Positions 17,355 through 26,050 of a stretch of 64,000 nucleotides of DNA are shown here, one piece after another. Every line of letters begins with the position of its first letter. The first letter of the stretch is position 1. Position numbers and translations under genes: made by a program. Below the pieces are notes generated by a model. That model ran no database searches, was not told the origin of the DNA, and saw nothing but the letters and a program-made list of their open reading frames with translations. The DNA is from Tamaricihabitans halophyticus (GTDB lineage: Bacteria > Actinomycetota > Actinomycetes > Mycobacteriales > Pseudonocardiaceae): positions 248,001-312,000 of the forward strand of contig NZ_SLXQ01000004.1 of the NCBI RefSeq assembly GCF_004340875.1, written 5' to 3'.

Positions 17355-19193
17355 TCACCTCCTTGCCGCGGCGACCAGCCGCTGGGTGTACGGGTGGTGT
17401 GGATCGTGGAAAAGCTGGTCGGTGAGGCCGCGCTCGACCACCCGACCGAGTTGCATCACCAACGTGCGATCGGTGAGCGCTTCGATCACCGCGAAATCAT
17501 GGCTGACCACGACGGCCGCGATGTCCCGCTCGGCCAGCAAACCGCGCAGTAGATCGATGACCCCTGCGGCAACCGAAGCGTCCAGCCCAGTGGTGGGCTC
17601 ATCCAGCAGCAGCACCGCGGGTTCGGTAGCGAGTGCCTTGGCGATCTGCACGCGCTGTCGCATGCCACCAGAAAAGGTCCGCACCGGATCATCCATCCGG
17701 GAGAGCGGCACCTCGACTCGATCGAGCAGTTCGGCCGCCCTGCGCCGGATGCGGTGATACCCACGCCAACCGGCCGCGGTCAGCCGTTCGGCGATATTGC
17801 CGCCCGCGGTGATATCCAGGTTCAAGCCCGCGGCAGGATCCTGGTACACCACGGCCATCGAATCGATGCGCAGTTTCCTGCGTTGCTCGTCCGGCAGGGC
17901 AAGCACATCGGTGCGTCCCGCGTCGACCGCGCCGAGCCGGACGGTACCGCTGGTTGCCGGCACGTCACCGACCACGCAGCTGAGCACGGTCGATTTACCC
18001 GACCCCGACTCGCCGATCAACCCCAGTGCCTCGCCTGGTGCGACATCGAAATCAACATCCCAGGCGGCCACGATCGCCCCCGTCGACGGGCTCACCGCGC
18101 TACCGCTTTCCGGTCCCGTTCCGGGCACCGCGGCCGCCCCGCCCGAACCGTGCACCTTCCCTACCTCGGACACCCGCAAGGCCCATTCCGGCGTGTCCGC
18201 GGTGCGCTCGACAGTGCCGTGAACCTCCTCCTCGACCTCAGTTCCGACCAGCCTGCGGCGCGGGTCAGGCAGTTGTCCCAGCGGTGCTCGCTTCCGGTGC
18301 GCCACGATATCGGCATCGCCTTCGCGTACCCGGGTGCACCATTCGGTGTCACTGCACACGTAGCCGCCGTTCGGGCCGCCCTCGACAAGGAAGACGTCGT
18401 CGCTGCCACACAGCTTGCAGTACGAGTCCGGTGCGTACTCCACTTCGAACGGAACATCCGCGAACGTCAACGGGTGCACGTCGGTATGCGGCGGGATCGC
18501 ATAGATCCGCTTTTCTCGACCGGCACCGTAGAGATTCAGGTGCTCGGCCTGATGCAGCCGGGGCACGTCCCAGCGCGGTACCGGGCTGGTAGCCATCACG
18601 TAGCGGCCATCGACTTCCACTGGGTAGCCGCTTGACGCGGTGATCAACCCGTTGCGCACGATATCCTCGTAGAGGCTCACCCACATCTTCGAGTAATCCG
18701 CCTCGGCATGCATCCGGCCGCATTCGACGACGGACTTCTCCACGCCACGCAACGGCTCCGGAACCGGAACCTGGTACACCATGATATGCCGCTCGCCAAG
18801 TGCCTCTTCCGGAATGCGGTGTCGACTCTGGATCACCGTTGCGTCCCTGGTGTCCGTGGTTTCCGCACAGTCTGTCGTACCACCGATCATCCGACGCAGG
18901 TTCGTCGCGTTAACCCCCGCGTCATCACCCTGATCGATGACCTTGACGGTGTCGGCAGGCCCGATCACGCCGAGGGTGACCTGCAGACCACCGGAACCCC
19001 AGCCGCGGGCAACCGGCATCTCCCGAGACCCGAACGGTACCTGGTAGCCGGGCACACAGACCGCACTCAGGACCGCACGGCGCACCTCGCGTTTGGCTCC
19101 CTCGTCCAGAATCTCCTGGCGGACTCCCCTTGCTTCGTCCACATCGGCCAGTAGCGCACGGATCGCGGACGCATCGGTCGTTGTTACGGTCAT
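17355..19193 (-). CDS. phnJK: PhnJ-PhnK fusion: C-P lyase radical SAM subunit fused to its ABC ATPase
   Basis: One 612-residue frame carries two proteins that E. coli makes separately. Residues 1 to about 310 are PhnJ, the radical-SAM enzyme that cleaves the C-P bond of 5-phosphoribosyl 1-phosphonate. RRAVLSAVCVPGYQVPF, the GGLQVTLG region and four Cys at about 259, 262, 280 and 286 (CKLC...C-X5-C) match the Fe-S cluster and thiyl-radical cysteines. After a Gly/Ser/Glu-rich linker, residues about 337-612 are PhnK, with LGLIGESGSGKST (Walker A), FSGGMRQRVQIAKAL (signature) and LLLDEPTTGLD (Walker B). The ATG at 19193 overlaps the phnI stop (ATGA); a TTG at 19199 is less likely. There is no sign of a frameshift joining two genes. 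Confidence 0.95.
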   Translation of the reverse strand: MTVTTTDASAIRALLADVDEARGVRQEILDEGAKREVRRAVLSAVCVPGYQVPFGSREMPVARGWGSGGLQVTLGVIGPADTVKVIDQGDDAGVNATNLRRMIGGTTDCAETTDTRDATVIQSRHRIPEEALGERHIMVYQVPVPEPLRGVEKSVVECGRMHAEADYSKMWVSLYEDIVRNGLITASSGYPVEVDGRYVMATSPVPRWDVPRLHQAEHLNLYGAGREKRIYAIPPHTDVHPLTFADVPFEVEYAPDSYCKLCGSDDVFLVEGGPNGGYVCSDTEWCTRVREGDADIVAHRKRAPLGQLPDPRRRLVGTEVEEEVHGTVERTADTPEWALRVSEVGKVHGSGGAAAVPGTGPESGSAVSPSTGAIVAAWDVDFDVAPGEALGLIGESGSGKSTVLSCVVGDVPATSGTVRLGAVDAGRTDVLALPDEQRRKLRIDSMAVVYQDPAAGLNLDITAGGNIAERLTAAGWRGYHRIRRRAAELLDRVEVPLSRMDDPVRTFSGGMRQRVQIAKALATEPAVLLLDEPTTGLDASVAAGVIDLLRGLLAERDIAAVVVSHDFAVIEALTDRTLVMQLGRVVERGLTDQLFHDPHHPYTQRLVAAARR

Positions 19194-20305
19194 CGACAAT
19201 CCCTTCCAGCCGGGTCAGCGACCCTCGGCCCCATTCCGGCGTCCGCTGCGGCCCGCATCGCCTGCTTGCGTTCGACCATCGAACGAAATGTCACATAGTG
19301 CGGCAGCTTCAGGTGTTCCAAGAATCCACCGGAATCGAGGCCATCCGTGGTCAGCAACAGCAGCTGCTCCAGGGGCCCCTGCCGACCGAATCGCCTATTC
19401 GCTATGTCCAAATTGGCCATAGCGATTACCTTGCGCTCGTTGTGCCCTAGACAGAGCCCGTAGCCGACATCGAACTTCGTCCGATCCTCCTCGGCACCGT
19501 CCAGATCCTCGATCGCCTCCGCCTCCGTCACCCGGAACTCGCCTACGGTCACCGGGTTCCCGGTGTGTGGATGCCGGATTCGCAGCGGCAACCGGCCATG
19601 CCGCACCTCGCCGAGCGTCACCTCGTGCACATCACCATCCGGACCGAGAATCGACCGGTACCAGAGCCCGACCAGCGCACCCGTCTCCGCGCGAGCCATG
19701 GTCGCCAACACCGCCGATCGCGCCGCCGGCGGCCGGGCGGGTACTCGGGTGATGTCATGCGGTTCGGCGTCCCCGTTCTCGCCACGGTGATCAACCACCA
19801 GATCAAGTTTGCGTAGTAGATCAAGGAAGCGGCGCGGCTGCCGCTGCTCATCGGTACGTTCCACAGGTTCCGGCTCCGGCGAGGCATCGGGTGGAGCCGG
19901 CTGGCCATCCGGCCGCTCGAGCATCCGTCCCGTGTAGTCGGTGGTACGCCCAAGCAGCTGCGGTCCGTCCGGTTCCCGGAAAGCCGGCACGATCCGGCGC
20001 AGTACGATCAGCTCATCGGGATCGACAGGTTCGCTGTTCGCCAACCGGGGAAGCGTCGAACGCTGAGCGCGCACCAGATGCGCCGCCTCCAGCGGATCAC
20101 CTTCGGCCTGCCGCAGTGCCGCGGCCGCGGTCGGTTCGTGATAGAGCCCTGCTTCGCCCATCACGCGATCAACGGCAAGCCGGAACCGTTCCGTGATCTG
20201 CTCGGTCGATGCCCACGGTGCCGGAGCGTGATCACGTTTGCGGCGAACCAGATCCTCGGCGGCCAGAATCGCCGCAAGCCCGCCGCGTGCGCCTGAATAC
20301 CCCAT
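19190..20305 (-). CDS. phnI: PhnI, C-P lyase complex nucleosidase subunit
   Basis: A 371-residue PhnI. In E. coli it displaces adenine from ATP with phosphonate to give ribose 1-phosphonate 5-triphosphate, acting with PhnG, H and L inside the C-P lyase core. The start GYSGARGGLAAILAAEDLV, the central MARAETGALVGLWYRSILG and the C-terminal DVGYGLCLGHNERKVIAMA and LDSGGFLEHLKLPHYVTF segments are characteristic. Its ATG overlaps the phnH TGA by one base (TGATG at 20303-20307). The C-terminal tail (about 30 residues) is longer and more polar than needed. Confidence 0.95.
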   Translation of the reverse strand: MGYSGARGGLAAILAAEDLVRRKRDHAPAPWASTEQITERFRLAVDRVMGEAGLYHEPTAAAALRQAEGDPLEAAHLVRAQRSTLPRLANSEPVDPDELIVLRRIVPAFREPDGPQLLGRTTDYTGRMLERPDGQPAPPDASPEPEPVERTDEQRQPRRFLDLLRKLDLVVDHRGENGDAEPHDITRVPARPPAARSAVLATMARAETGALVGLWYRSILGPDGDVHEVTLGEVRHGRLPLRIRHPHTGNPVTVGEFRVTEAEAIEDLDGAEEDRTKFDVGYGLCLGHNERKVIAMANLDIANRRFGRQGPLEQLLLLTTDGLDSGGFLEHLKLPHYVTFRSMVERKQAMRAAADAGMGPRVADPAGRDCR

Positions 20306-20919
20306 CAGTCCTCCAGTTCCGTCACCGCGGTTGTCCGCGGCAGGCCAACCATCCGTCCGTCCGGGGCCACCAGCAGCAGGTCGATTCCAGCCGGATAACC
20401 CGCCACCGCGACATCGCGCGCGGCAAGGAGATCCGAGCCCACCCCAGCCAGGGACACCCGCAGCTCACCTGGCACGCCGGGACCGGACAGTTGCCAGCGG
20501 GTCGCCCCACCGTCCACATCAGATACCGCGAGCGCGACGAGCGCGCCGTGCTCCGGAGCGCTGGCGCTGCCACGCGGCAGCGCGGCCAGTTCAGTGGCGG
20601 ACAGCGTCCCCTCGGCGGCAACAAGCCGCGCCGAGCCCAGGTCGGCGATTGGCGCATTGGTCACCACTCGCACCACATCGACCCAGTGCGGGTCCTCGTG
20701 TCGTACGTACACCCCAGTACCGAGATCGGCGAGCGCCAGCACTGGCAGTAGTACCGGCGGCAGCTCGCTGGCCGGATCGGTTGCCAGCCGCTGCACCTGA
20801 CCGGGCCTGGACAGTGCGTCGAGTACCGCGCGAAAAACCCGCTGCGCGTCATCCGGCAGCAGATTCGCCCTGGCCACTCGCTCCGCGACCGTGCGGTCCA
20901 CGTCGAGCACTCCCGTCAT
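20305..20919 (-). CDS. phnH: PhnH, C-P lyase core subunit
   Basis: A 204-residue PhnH, an essential non-catalytic core subunit of the PhnGHIJ complex with a PLP-transferase-like fold. The family N-terminus (DDAQRVFRAVLDALSRPGQVQRL) and the C-terminal pattern GIDLLLVAPDGRMVGLPRTT are clear. The start is ATG 20919, within an ATGA overlap with phnG; the open frame upstream to 20964 is not used. The lengths of PhnG and PhnH here (144 and 204) match the usual sizes. Confidence 0.93.
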   Translation of the reverse strand: MTGVLDVDRTVAERVARANLLPDDAQRVFRAVLDALSRPGQVQRLATDPASELPPVLLPVLALADLGTGVYVRHEDPHWVDVVRVVTNAPIADLGSARLVAAEGTLSATELAALPRGSASAPEHGALVALAVSDVDGGATRWQLSGPGVPGELRVSLAGVGSDLLAARDVAVAGYPAGIDLLLVAPDGRMVGLPRTTAVTELED

Positions 20920-21350
20920 GTCAACTCCTCGAACTCGACGATGGTGGGTGCCAGCTCTGCCCATTCCCGCTCCGCCTGCCGGTGACCGCGTTCAGCCACC
21001 GCGCGACAGAGATCGTCCACATCGGCCGCGCGATCCCGCCCTGCCTGCGCTTCCGCATCGAGTACCGCCGCGGCGAGTACCGCGGCACGATCGTCGCCCA
21101 ACCGGACCGCCCAGCCACGTTGCTCGGCCAGCTCTACCTCGGCACGACAGGCAAGCACATCCCCGAGCAAGAACCGCTCGGCCGCGACCGGTTCGCGTAC
21201 CTGCGCGGTGATACAGCCGACCTCGGGAGAAACCAGCACCCGAAGTCGCGCGCCATCGCCAAGACAGGCGTCCGCCAGTTGGATCAACTCATCCGGTTCG
21301 GCCTCAGCGAGCAGCGCGCAGCGTTGCTCCCGGCCCATTCCTTCGCTCAC
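20916..21350 (-). CDS. phnG: PhnG, C-P lyase core subunit
   Basis: A 144-residue PhnG, the small subunit required with PhnI for ribosyl-phosphonate formation. It begins with the conserved block REQRCALLAEAEPDELIQL and ends with WAELAPTIVEFEELT. The GTG start at 21350 overlaps the phnF stop as GTGA (21347-21350). Acidic and helical, without membrane segments. Confidence 0.9.
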   Translation of the reverse strand: MSEGMGREQRCALLAEAEPDELIQLADACLGDGARLRVLVSPEVGCITAQVREPVAAERFLLGDVLACRAEVELAEQRGWAVRLGDDRAAVLAAAVLDAEAQAGRDRAADVDDLCRAVAERGHRQAEREWAELAPTIVEFEELT

Positions 21351-22144
21351 CGCTCCTCCTCGACAACTGGCGCCCGCGGCGCCGTGTCATCTCGTAGTTC
21401 TGGGTCGTCTAGTCCTGGGTCGTCTAGTCCTGGGTCGTCTTGCAGTTCCACCACCACGCGCACGGCATCCGCCCGGGTCCATGAGTCGCTGCACATCAGC
21501 AGCTGGCCGGAAGACGCGTCCCTGCTTGCGCTTTCCACCAGCCACGCCGGTTGGCTGGCCTCCATGCGCAACCCGCGCAACACTTCACTTGGTGGCACAT
21601 CCAGGCTGACCCGACACCACGCGCGAACCGGCGATACCCGACCCATCTGGCGCAGCACCAGATCGATCGAATCCACCGCGTGCAGAGCCAGATCGAGATC
21701 CGGCACCAAGTCGACCGGAATCCATTCATGCACCCAAGACGCCAGCAGATCATCGATATAGAACTCGCGGATCACCCGATGCGCGAGCGAACCGGCCGGC
21801 CTAGCCAACCTGGCTGCCCGATCGTCCGGAAGCGGGATCTGGTCAACGTCCTTGACCAACGCCCGAGGTTTGGCCCCCGCGGCAGTGACCGTAGCCGTCC
21901 AGGACGGCGGCCTCCGATGCGAGATCACGTAGTCAATCCGGCGATTCACGTACGTGCCCGAACCCTGCACCCTGCGGACAACCAGCCGGCGTTCCAGTTC
22001 CTGAACCGCCGCGCGCGCCGTGGCCCTGCCCACCCCGAACCTGGTGGTGATCTCGTGCTCGCTGGCTACCCGGGTACCCGGCGTGCATCCGTCGAGTTCC
22101 CTGCCGAGTTCCTCGGCGATTTCCAGGTATCTGGTCGAACTCAC
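21347..22144 (-). CDS. phnF: PhnF, GntR/HutC-family regulator inside the operon
   Basis: A 265-residue GntR-family regulator of the HutC/PhnF branch. The winged helix covers about residues 15-75 (ASEHEITTRFGVGRATARAAVQELERRLVVRRVQGSGTYV), followed by a UTRA-type ligand domain (IREFYIDDLLASWVHEWIPV, SLDVPPSEVLRGLRMEASQPAWLVES). It is placed between the transporter genes and phnG. GTG 22144 is the likely start because the family begins there, although the ribosome site is weak. The C-terminal tail contains a short acidic repeat (DDPGL DDPGL DDPEL) encoded by a 15-base tandem repeat. I found no TGGTATAGACCA-like operator in the operon. Confidence 0.88.
   Translation of the reverse strand: MSSTRYLEIAEELGRELDGCTPGTRVASEHEITTRFGVGRATARAAVQELERRLVVRRVQGSGTYVNRRIDYVISHRRPPSWTATVTAAGAKPRALVKDVDQIPLPDDRAARLARPAGSLAHRVIREFYIDDLLASWVHEWIPVDLVPDLDLALHAVDSIDLVLRQMGRVSPVRAWCRVSLDVPPSEVLRGLRMEASQPAWLVESASRDASSGQLLMCSDSWTRADAVRVVVELQDDPGLDDPGLDDPELRDDTAPRAPVVEEER
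21401..21440. repeat. 15-bp tandem repeat within phnF
   Basis: Two perfect copies and one partial copy of TGGGTCGTCTAGTCC run from 21401 to 21440. They encode DDPGL-type acidic pentapeptides in the C-terminal tail of PhnF. The array keeps frame because 15 is a multiple of three. Copy number could vary between strains. Confidence 0.85.
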
Positions 22145-22274
22145 AACACCACGATGTGCGGCCAACTCGTCCGAACAACTGCGCCACAGGTAACACACGA
22201 ATCCGAGAAAGTGAACATCCGGATAGCTTGTTGCCCACCAACCGCGGAGAACCGGATCGTTATCGACAACTGGC

Positions 22275-23948
22275 TCAGCGAAGGACGCTTCGTAGCCACA
22301 GCGCCAGTAGTTCGACAACAAGCACGGTGCCGAAAACCAGGAGCATCACGGTAGTCACGACACCGAACTCCAACACCCTGGATGCGTTGAGCAGTTGGAA
22401 ACCGATCCCACCGGCGCCGACGATACCGAGCAACGTCGCGGACCGGATGTTCACATCAAGCTGATAAAGCAGATGACCAACGAACGCCGGCGCGGCCTGT
22501 GGCACCGTTGCCGAGCAGAACACCTGCCATGCGCTCGCGCCGGTCGCCCGAACCGCTTGTTCCTTGCCGGGATCCACTTCCTCGAGCGAATCCGCAACGA
22601 GTTTACCCAGTAGCCCAATGGCTCCCACGCCGAGCGCACAGGCACCGGCAACCGGCCCCAATCCGGTGATTACCACGAACACGATCGCCAGCACCAACTC
22701 CGGCAACCCACGTACGGTCACCACGATGGTCCGGAATACCTTGGCAACCGAAGCACGTGGCGCGACGTTGCGGGCGGCGAGCGCGCCGATGGGCAAGGCG
22801 AGCACGGCCCCGATCAGGGTTCCCGCCAGCGCGATCTTCACGGTAACCCACAGATCGGCCAACAGGGTTGGCAACATACCGCCGGTTTCCGGCGGCCAGA
22901 ACAAGCCAAGGGTGCTGCCAAGATCACCAAGCGCGCCGAAGAACTGGCCGACCGACAGCTCAGCACCCCAGATCGACGCGAGTACGACGAGACCGGTCAA
23001 CACCAGATAGCCCGCCCGGCGAATCCGCTGGAATGTCCACCGTGGACTCAAACGCTGTTCGCTTCGCGCGCCGCGCTGGCTGGGTACACTGGACACCGAT
23101 CGACGACCACGATCGGTGGAACGCAGCAGTGCGCGCCGGATCGCCCCGGAGAGCAGCTCGATCACGATGCACAGCACCAGCACGACCAGCGCCAGGGCCA
23201 TACCGCGCTGGTAGTCCAGTTGCCGGAACGCCGTCGCGATCTCATGTCCGAGGCCGTTTACTCCAACGAAGCCGAGCACCACCGAGATGCGCAGGTTGAT
23301 ATCGAAGCGATGCAGCGCGTGCGCCACGAAGGCGGGCAGCACTTGGGGAAGTACTCCCGAGGTCAACTCCTGCAACCGCGAGGCTCCGCCCGCACGGACC
23401 GCCTGCCTCGGCCCTTCGTCGATCTGCTCGATCGCGTCGGCATACAACTTGCCGACCATGCCGACCGAGTGCAGACCCATCGCAAGCACACCGGTGAGTG
23501 CACCAAGCCCGAACACCCTGAAGAAGATGATCGCGAGCACCACGTCCGGGACGGCACGGGCCACGACGATCAGCCCGCGCGAGGTATAGCGCGACGTCCG
23601 GTTCGGAGTCGTGTTGCTGGCGGCCAGCACCGCGATCGGCACACTCAGCAGCACGGAAAGCAACGTCGCACAGACAACAATCGCCAACGTCTGACCGGTC
23701 AGCCGCAGCAGCTCGCCAGTTCCAGGGAAATCAAGTGGAAACATCCGCCCGGCGAACTCGGCGGCGTTACGCCCGCTGTCGATCAGCGTGGCGATGTTGA
23801 TCCGCAGATCCAGCACCGCCCAGCAACCGAGGCCCAACAGAGCCGCGATCGCCAGAAACGCCAGCGCGCTCGTCGGGCGCGGTGCCGCCAGCGTGCGCGG
23901 CTGCGCCGGAGCCCCTTCGCCCGCTGGCGCTCGAGTAATCGGCATCAT
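22275..23948 (-). CDS. phnE: PhnE1-PhnE2 fused phosphonate ABC transporter permease
   Basis: A 557-residue permease made of two tandem PhnE-type units. Both halves carry the cytoplasmic EAA loop region (QIDEGPRQAVRAGGASRLQEL... and EVDPGKEQAVRATGASAWQVF...) and each has about six hydrophobic segments, so one chain probably supplies the whole membrane pore. The second half repeats LGFVGVNGLGHEI as LGIVGAGGIGFQL. The start is the first of two adjacent ATGs (23948), overlapping the phnC stop (ATGA). It imports phosphonates or phosphite with PhnD and PhnC. The product ends 130 bases before the start of phnF. Confidence 0.92.
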   Translation of the reverse strand: MMPITRAPAGEGAPAQPRTLAAPRPTSALAFLAIAALLGLGCWAVLDLRINIATLIDSGRNAAEFAGRMFPLDFPGTGELLRLTGQTLAIVVCATLLSVLLSVPIAVLAASNTTPNRTSRYTSRGLIVVARAVPDVVLAIIFFRVFGLGALTGVLAMGLHSVGMVGKLYADAIEQIDEGPRQAVRAGGASRLQELTSGVLPQVLPAFVAHALHRFDINLRISVVLGFVGVNGLGHEIATAFRQLDYQRGMALALVVLVLCIVIELLSGAIRRALLRSTDRGRRSVSSVPSQRGARSEQRLSPRWTFQRIRRAGYLVLTGLVVLASIWGAELSVGQFFGALGDLGSTLGLFWPPETGGMLPTLLADLWVTVKIALAGTLIGAVLALPIGALAARNVAPRASVAKVFRTIVVTVRGLPELVLAIVFVVITGLGPVAGACALGVGAIGLLGKLVADSLEEVDPGKEQAVRATGASAWQVFCSATVPQAAPAFVGHLLYQLDVNIRSATLLGIVGAGGIGFQLLNASRVLEFGVVTTVMLLVFGTVLVVELLALWLRSVLR

Positions 23949-24754
23949 CCGGCCGCGGTGAGTACGGAGCGCATGGCTGGCTGGGTGTACACCTCCATCG
24001 CGGATTCGCGCGACAGACCAACGCTCGGCGCATCGAGAACAACCTCGCCGGAACGCAGTCCGATAATCCGGTCGCCCCAGGACAGCGCGAGGTCGAGTTG
24101 ATGCAGGCTGCACAGCACCGTGAGGCCCTGCTCCACGCTGATCTCCCTGATCAACCGCATCACCTGCGCGGCGGACTCCGGATCGAGCGAGGCGACCGGC
24201 TCATCGGCCAGCAGGATCTCCGGGCGCTGTACCAGGGCCCGCGCTACCGCGGCACGCTGTTGCTGGCCACCGGAAAGCGTGTCAGCGCGCTGGAACGCCT
24301 GTGCCGCCAATCCGACTCGCTCGAGCTGGCCCAACGCCTCGCGTCGAACCGATCGCGGATAACTCAACAGACCGAGCCGGGGGCCGCGCAGCCGGCCAAG
24401 CGCCCCCGTGCAGACGTTCTCCAGCACGGTCAGCCCGCCGACCAGCTCGAACTGCTGGAACACGAACCCGACACGTCGCCGCAGAGCCCGCGCTCGCGCA
24501 CCTCGCATGCTCCCGACATCCGCACCGAGCACCGATACGGTTCCGGAGCTCGCCCGCTGCAGCCCGTCCACCTGACGGAGCAATGTGGACTTTCCGGAGC
24601 CGGAATGCCCGAGCAGTACGACCACTTCGCCGGCCCGGACATCGAAGGAAACGTCGTTCAGTGCGACCACATCGGGCGGGAAGTGCTTGGACACATCGGA
24701 GAACCGGATCGTTACCGCGCCGCTCTTCGGGTCAGGAAACTGACTCACCGTCAT
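23945..24754 (-). CDS. phnC: PhnC, phosphonate ABC transporter ATP-binding protein
   Basis: A 269-residue import ATPase. Walker A is LLGHSGSGKSTLL, the signature is LSGGQQQRAAVARAL, Walker B is LLADEPVASLD and the H-loop is CSLHQLD. The family-typical QQFELVGGLTVLENVCTG follows the Q-loop. The ATG at 24754 has TAGGAGAG upstream and lies 32 bases after phnD. It energises uptake through the fused PhnE. Confidence 0.95.
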   Translation of the reverse strand: MTVSQFPDPKSGAVTIRFSDVSKHFPPDVVALNDVSFDVRAGEVVVLLGHSGSGKSTLLRQVDGLQRASSGTVSVLGADVGSMRGARARALRRRVGFVFQQFELVGGLTVLENVCTGALGRLRGPRLGLLSYPRSVRREALGQLERVGLAAQAFQRADTLSGGQQQRAAVARALVQRPEILLADEPVASLDPESAAQVMRLIREISVEQGLTVLCSLHQLDLALSWGDRIIGLRSGEVVLDAPSVGLSRESAMEVYTQPAMRSVLTAAG

Positions 24755-24786
24755 GCTCTCTCCTATCCACTATGGACTTGTCAGGT

Positions 24787-25734
24787 TCACGCCTGGCACT
24801 GCTCGTCGTCGGTGATCTCACATACCTCCCGGACACCGTCGTAGAAGGCATCATCCACGTCGGTGTATCCCCAGCTACCTTCCTCGCCGACCGAGCAATC
24901 CTTGTCGCAGAAGCCGTTCTCCCGCAGGTAGTCCACATTGGCCTTCTCTTGGAAGGCATCGGTGATCGTCTTACGCAACGCAGGGTCCAGATCATCGGCG
25001 ATCGCGGCTGGCGACCCGGCGATGGTCTCGGACTTCCAGATGACCTCCAGGTCTCCCTTCTTCAACTGACCCTTGCCGGGCAGCGTGACGTCCACCATGT
25101 CGTCGAAGGCGAACCCCGCTTCGCACTGACCGCTGGCCACCGCCAAAGCGGAGGCGTCGTGTCCACCGGTCATGACCTCTTCGATGTCCTGTTCCGGATT
25201 CAACCCCGCTTCGATCAACCCAGCGGACGGATAGAGATATCCAGAAGTCGAGTTCGGATCCACGAAGCACACCTTCTTGCCCCGCATATCAGCAAGCTTG
25301 GTGATTCCCGAGCCGGGTTTGGTGATCGCATAGGACTGGTAACCGGGTTCGGCACCCTGTTCCTCCACTTGCGCCCCCACCGGGGTGGTGCCCACCCCGC
25401 TACTGCGGGCAAGCACGTAGGAGAACGGGCCGTACTGCGCGATGTCCACCTTGCCGGTCCGCTGGCCCTCGATGATCGCCGCGTAATCGGTCGCGTGCTG
25501 GAAAGTGATCTTCTTGCCGGTCTCCTCCTCGAGCATGTCGATCACCGACTGATAACTCTGCTGCAGACTGGTCGACTCCTCGCTCGGAACCGCGGCGAAG
25601 ACGAGCTGATCCGGATTTCGTGACTCCTGGTCGGCGGAATCGTTGGCGGCGCTCTGTCCGCAACCGGCCAGCATCAGTGCGGCCGTCGCGGTCACCGCAA
25701 CGGGGCCGAGCACCTGCCGTGTGCTACGCGTCAT
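24787..25734 (-). CDS. phnD: PhnD, phosphonate-binding lipoprotein
   Basis: A 315-residue periplasmic-type binding lipoprotein. The signal peptide has a hydrophobic core and lipobox LAGC at about residues 22-25. The PhnD fold shows FAAVPSEESTSLQQSYQSVIDMLEEETGK, IAQYGPFSYVLA, CFVDPNSTSGYLYPSAGL and GYTDVDDAFYDGVREV. Four late Cys (FCDKDC, VCEITDDEQC) could form disulfides. This is the first gene of the operon; GGAGGAGGAG precedes its ATG. Ligand specificity (phosphonates, phosphite or phosphate esters) cannot be read. Confidence 0.93.
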   Translation of the reverse strand: MTRSTRQVLGPVAVTATAALMLAGCGQSAANDSADQESRNPDQLVFAAVPSEESTSLQQSYQSVIDMLEEETGKKITFQHATDYAAIIEGQRTGKVDIAQYGPFSYVLARSSGVGTTPVGAQVEEQGAEPGYQSYAITKPGSGITKLADMRGKKVCFVDPNSTSGYLYPSAGLIEAGLNPEQDIEEVMTGGHDASALAVASGQCEAGFAFDDMVDVTLPGKGQLKKGDLEVIWKSETIAGSPAAIADDLDPALRKTITDAFQEKANVDYLRENGFCDKDCSVGEEGSWGYTDVDDAFYDGVREVCEITDDEQCQA

Positions 25735-26050
25735 CGTCGAGTTCTCCTCCTCCGCCCGGGATGGCGGTCCGCTCCGGCCGGAGGTACGCGCCGGCCGATG
25801 GGGCCAACACTGGGTGCCGCCGGTACCGCCGTGGCGACCATCCGGTTACCGACAACCAAACTCACCGAGTCACTTGTCTTCACCCGATCGAACGACAACG
25901 GCAATCGGGCCGATCAACAACCCGACGTCACCAGCACAACGCGTAGTGCGACTGTGGGTGAGCCGGAGCGGGAAAGACAGTTGTGCGCGCGAGATACCGT
26001 TTCGGCACGCCGGGCGTGGTGGACGGCCGGCGGGTTCGAGGGAGGCTCGA
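25735..26050. other. Divergent promoter region, phn operon / GH18 gene
   Basis: These 316 bases separate divergent phnD and the GH18 gene and must contain both promoters. They hold the phnD ribosome site (a GGAGGAGGAG tract on the minus strand) and the GAGGGAGG site of the GH18 gene. I see no clear PhnF-type palindrome. CTTCACCC (about 25879) resembles half a PHO box, but no in-phase direct repeat follows it. No ORF here is convincing. Confidence 0.6.

Noticed and set aside
20238-21761. 507-codon plus-strand frame across phnG/phnH
   Set aside because: It is opposite several recognised Phn proteins and contains Ser/Arg/Pro runs only.
25735-26050. PHO box or PhnF operator upstream of phnD
   Set aside because: Only a single CTTCACCC half-like match; no in-phase direct repeat and no TGGTATAGACCA-like palindrome.
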